A DNA stretch of 64,000 nt from Niallia nealsonii (GTDB taxonomy: Bacteria > Bacillota > Bacilli > Bacillales > Cytobacillaceae): assembly GCF_002835805.1 (NCBI RefSeq), contig NZ_PISE01000046.1, forward strand, positions 1 through 64,000. The letters are read 5' to 3'. Shown here piece by piece: positions 63,949-64,000 of the stretch. Under the pieces are notes generated by a model that saw nothing but the letters and a program-made list of their open reading frames with translations, had not been told where the DNA came from and searched no databases. The position numbers and the translations under genes were made by a program. Position 1 is the first letter of the stretch. Every line of letters begins with the position of its first letter.

Positions 63949-64000
63949 TTACGCCTCCATTAACAATAGTTCTGGATCGTTCAATAAACGTTTAATATGA
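63949..64000 (-). CDS. pdhC: Dihydrolipoyllysine acetyltransferase (E2), C-terminal end only
   Basis: The window stops inside this gene. The last 16 codons read [16 protein letters not shown] then TAA (63949-63951), the usual end of PdhC in Bacillus. The stop is 4 bases before the pdhD start. Only the end can be seen, so completeness is unknown. Confidence 0.88.
   Translation of the reverse strand, partial: HIKRLLNDPELLLMEA

Overview
The window is an AT-rich chromosomal segment of an endospore-forming member of the Bacillaceae. It carries spoIIGA, sigE, sigG, spoVD, spoVE, spoIIG-type and sigma-F-type promoters, and many Bacillus subtilis yla/ylb/ylm orthologues in conserved order. Most of it reads leftward, in the order pdhC-pdhD, speA, yktABC, typA, phoH2, ylaN, ftsW, ctaB, the ylb genes, the dcw cell wall/division cluster, spoIIGA-sigE-sigG, ylmDEFGH, divIVA and ileS. 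I cannot name the species from sequence alone; a genus near Bacillus/Niallia is a guess.

Left part (1-12 kb): ileS with a complete T-box leader (Ile specifier ATC); divIVA; the ylm genes including sepF; an inserted PadR regulator/DUF1129 membrane protein operon with two operator palindromes; sigG with a sigma-F-like promoter; and spoIIGA-sigE behind a promoter with the 22-bp spacer typical of spoIIG.

Middle (12-30 kb) is the dcw cluster: mraZ-rsmH-ftsL-pbpB, spoVD, murE, a small ORF, mraY-murD, spoVE, divIB-ylxW-ylxX-sbp, ftsA-ftsZ. Differences from B. subtilis are the absence of murG and murB between spoVE and divIB, and a 146-codon gene translationally coupled between murE and mraY that looks like a lone N-terminal Mur ligase domain. 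Regulatory sites seen here are an MraZ operator (three direct repeats with a 10-bp period), a sigma-H-like promoter before ftsA and a perfect Spo0A box before spoVD.

Right part (30-64 kb): bshC (bacillithiol), panE, ylbO-ylbP, rpmF-ylbN, tmcAL, ylbK, ylbJ, coaD-rsmD, the sporulation small RNA csfG behind a sigma-F-type promoter, ylbG-ylbC, a reduced cta locus (only ctaB and a DUF420 gene; no pycA, ctaA or ctaC-F), ftsW-ylaN, phoH2, typA, yktA-C, speA, pdhD and the last codons of pdhC.

Non-coding structure is the most unusual aspect. There is a tandem array at 54.1-54.65 kb of a 156-bp unit (two close copies plus one diverged copy) that can fold into four nested stems. A dispersed repeat family has members near 11.8, 32.4, 42.5, 45.3, 50.6 and 51.0 kb. 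A MITE-like 105-bp element lies between two copies of a terminator-like hairpin beside ylbJ. Together, the window holds core systems for septum placement, peptidoglycan precursor synthesis, sporulation control, translation and oxidative metabolism, with small accessory insertions at gene boundaries.
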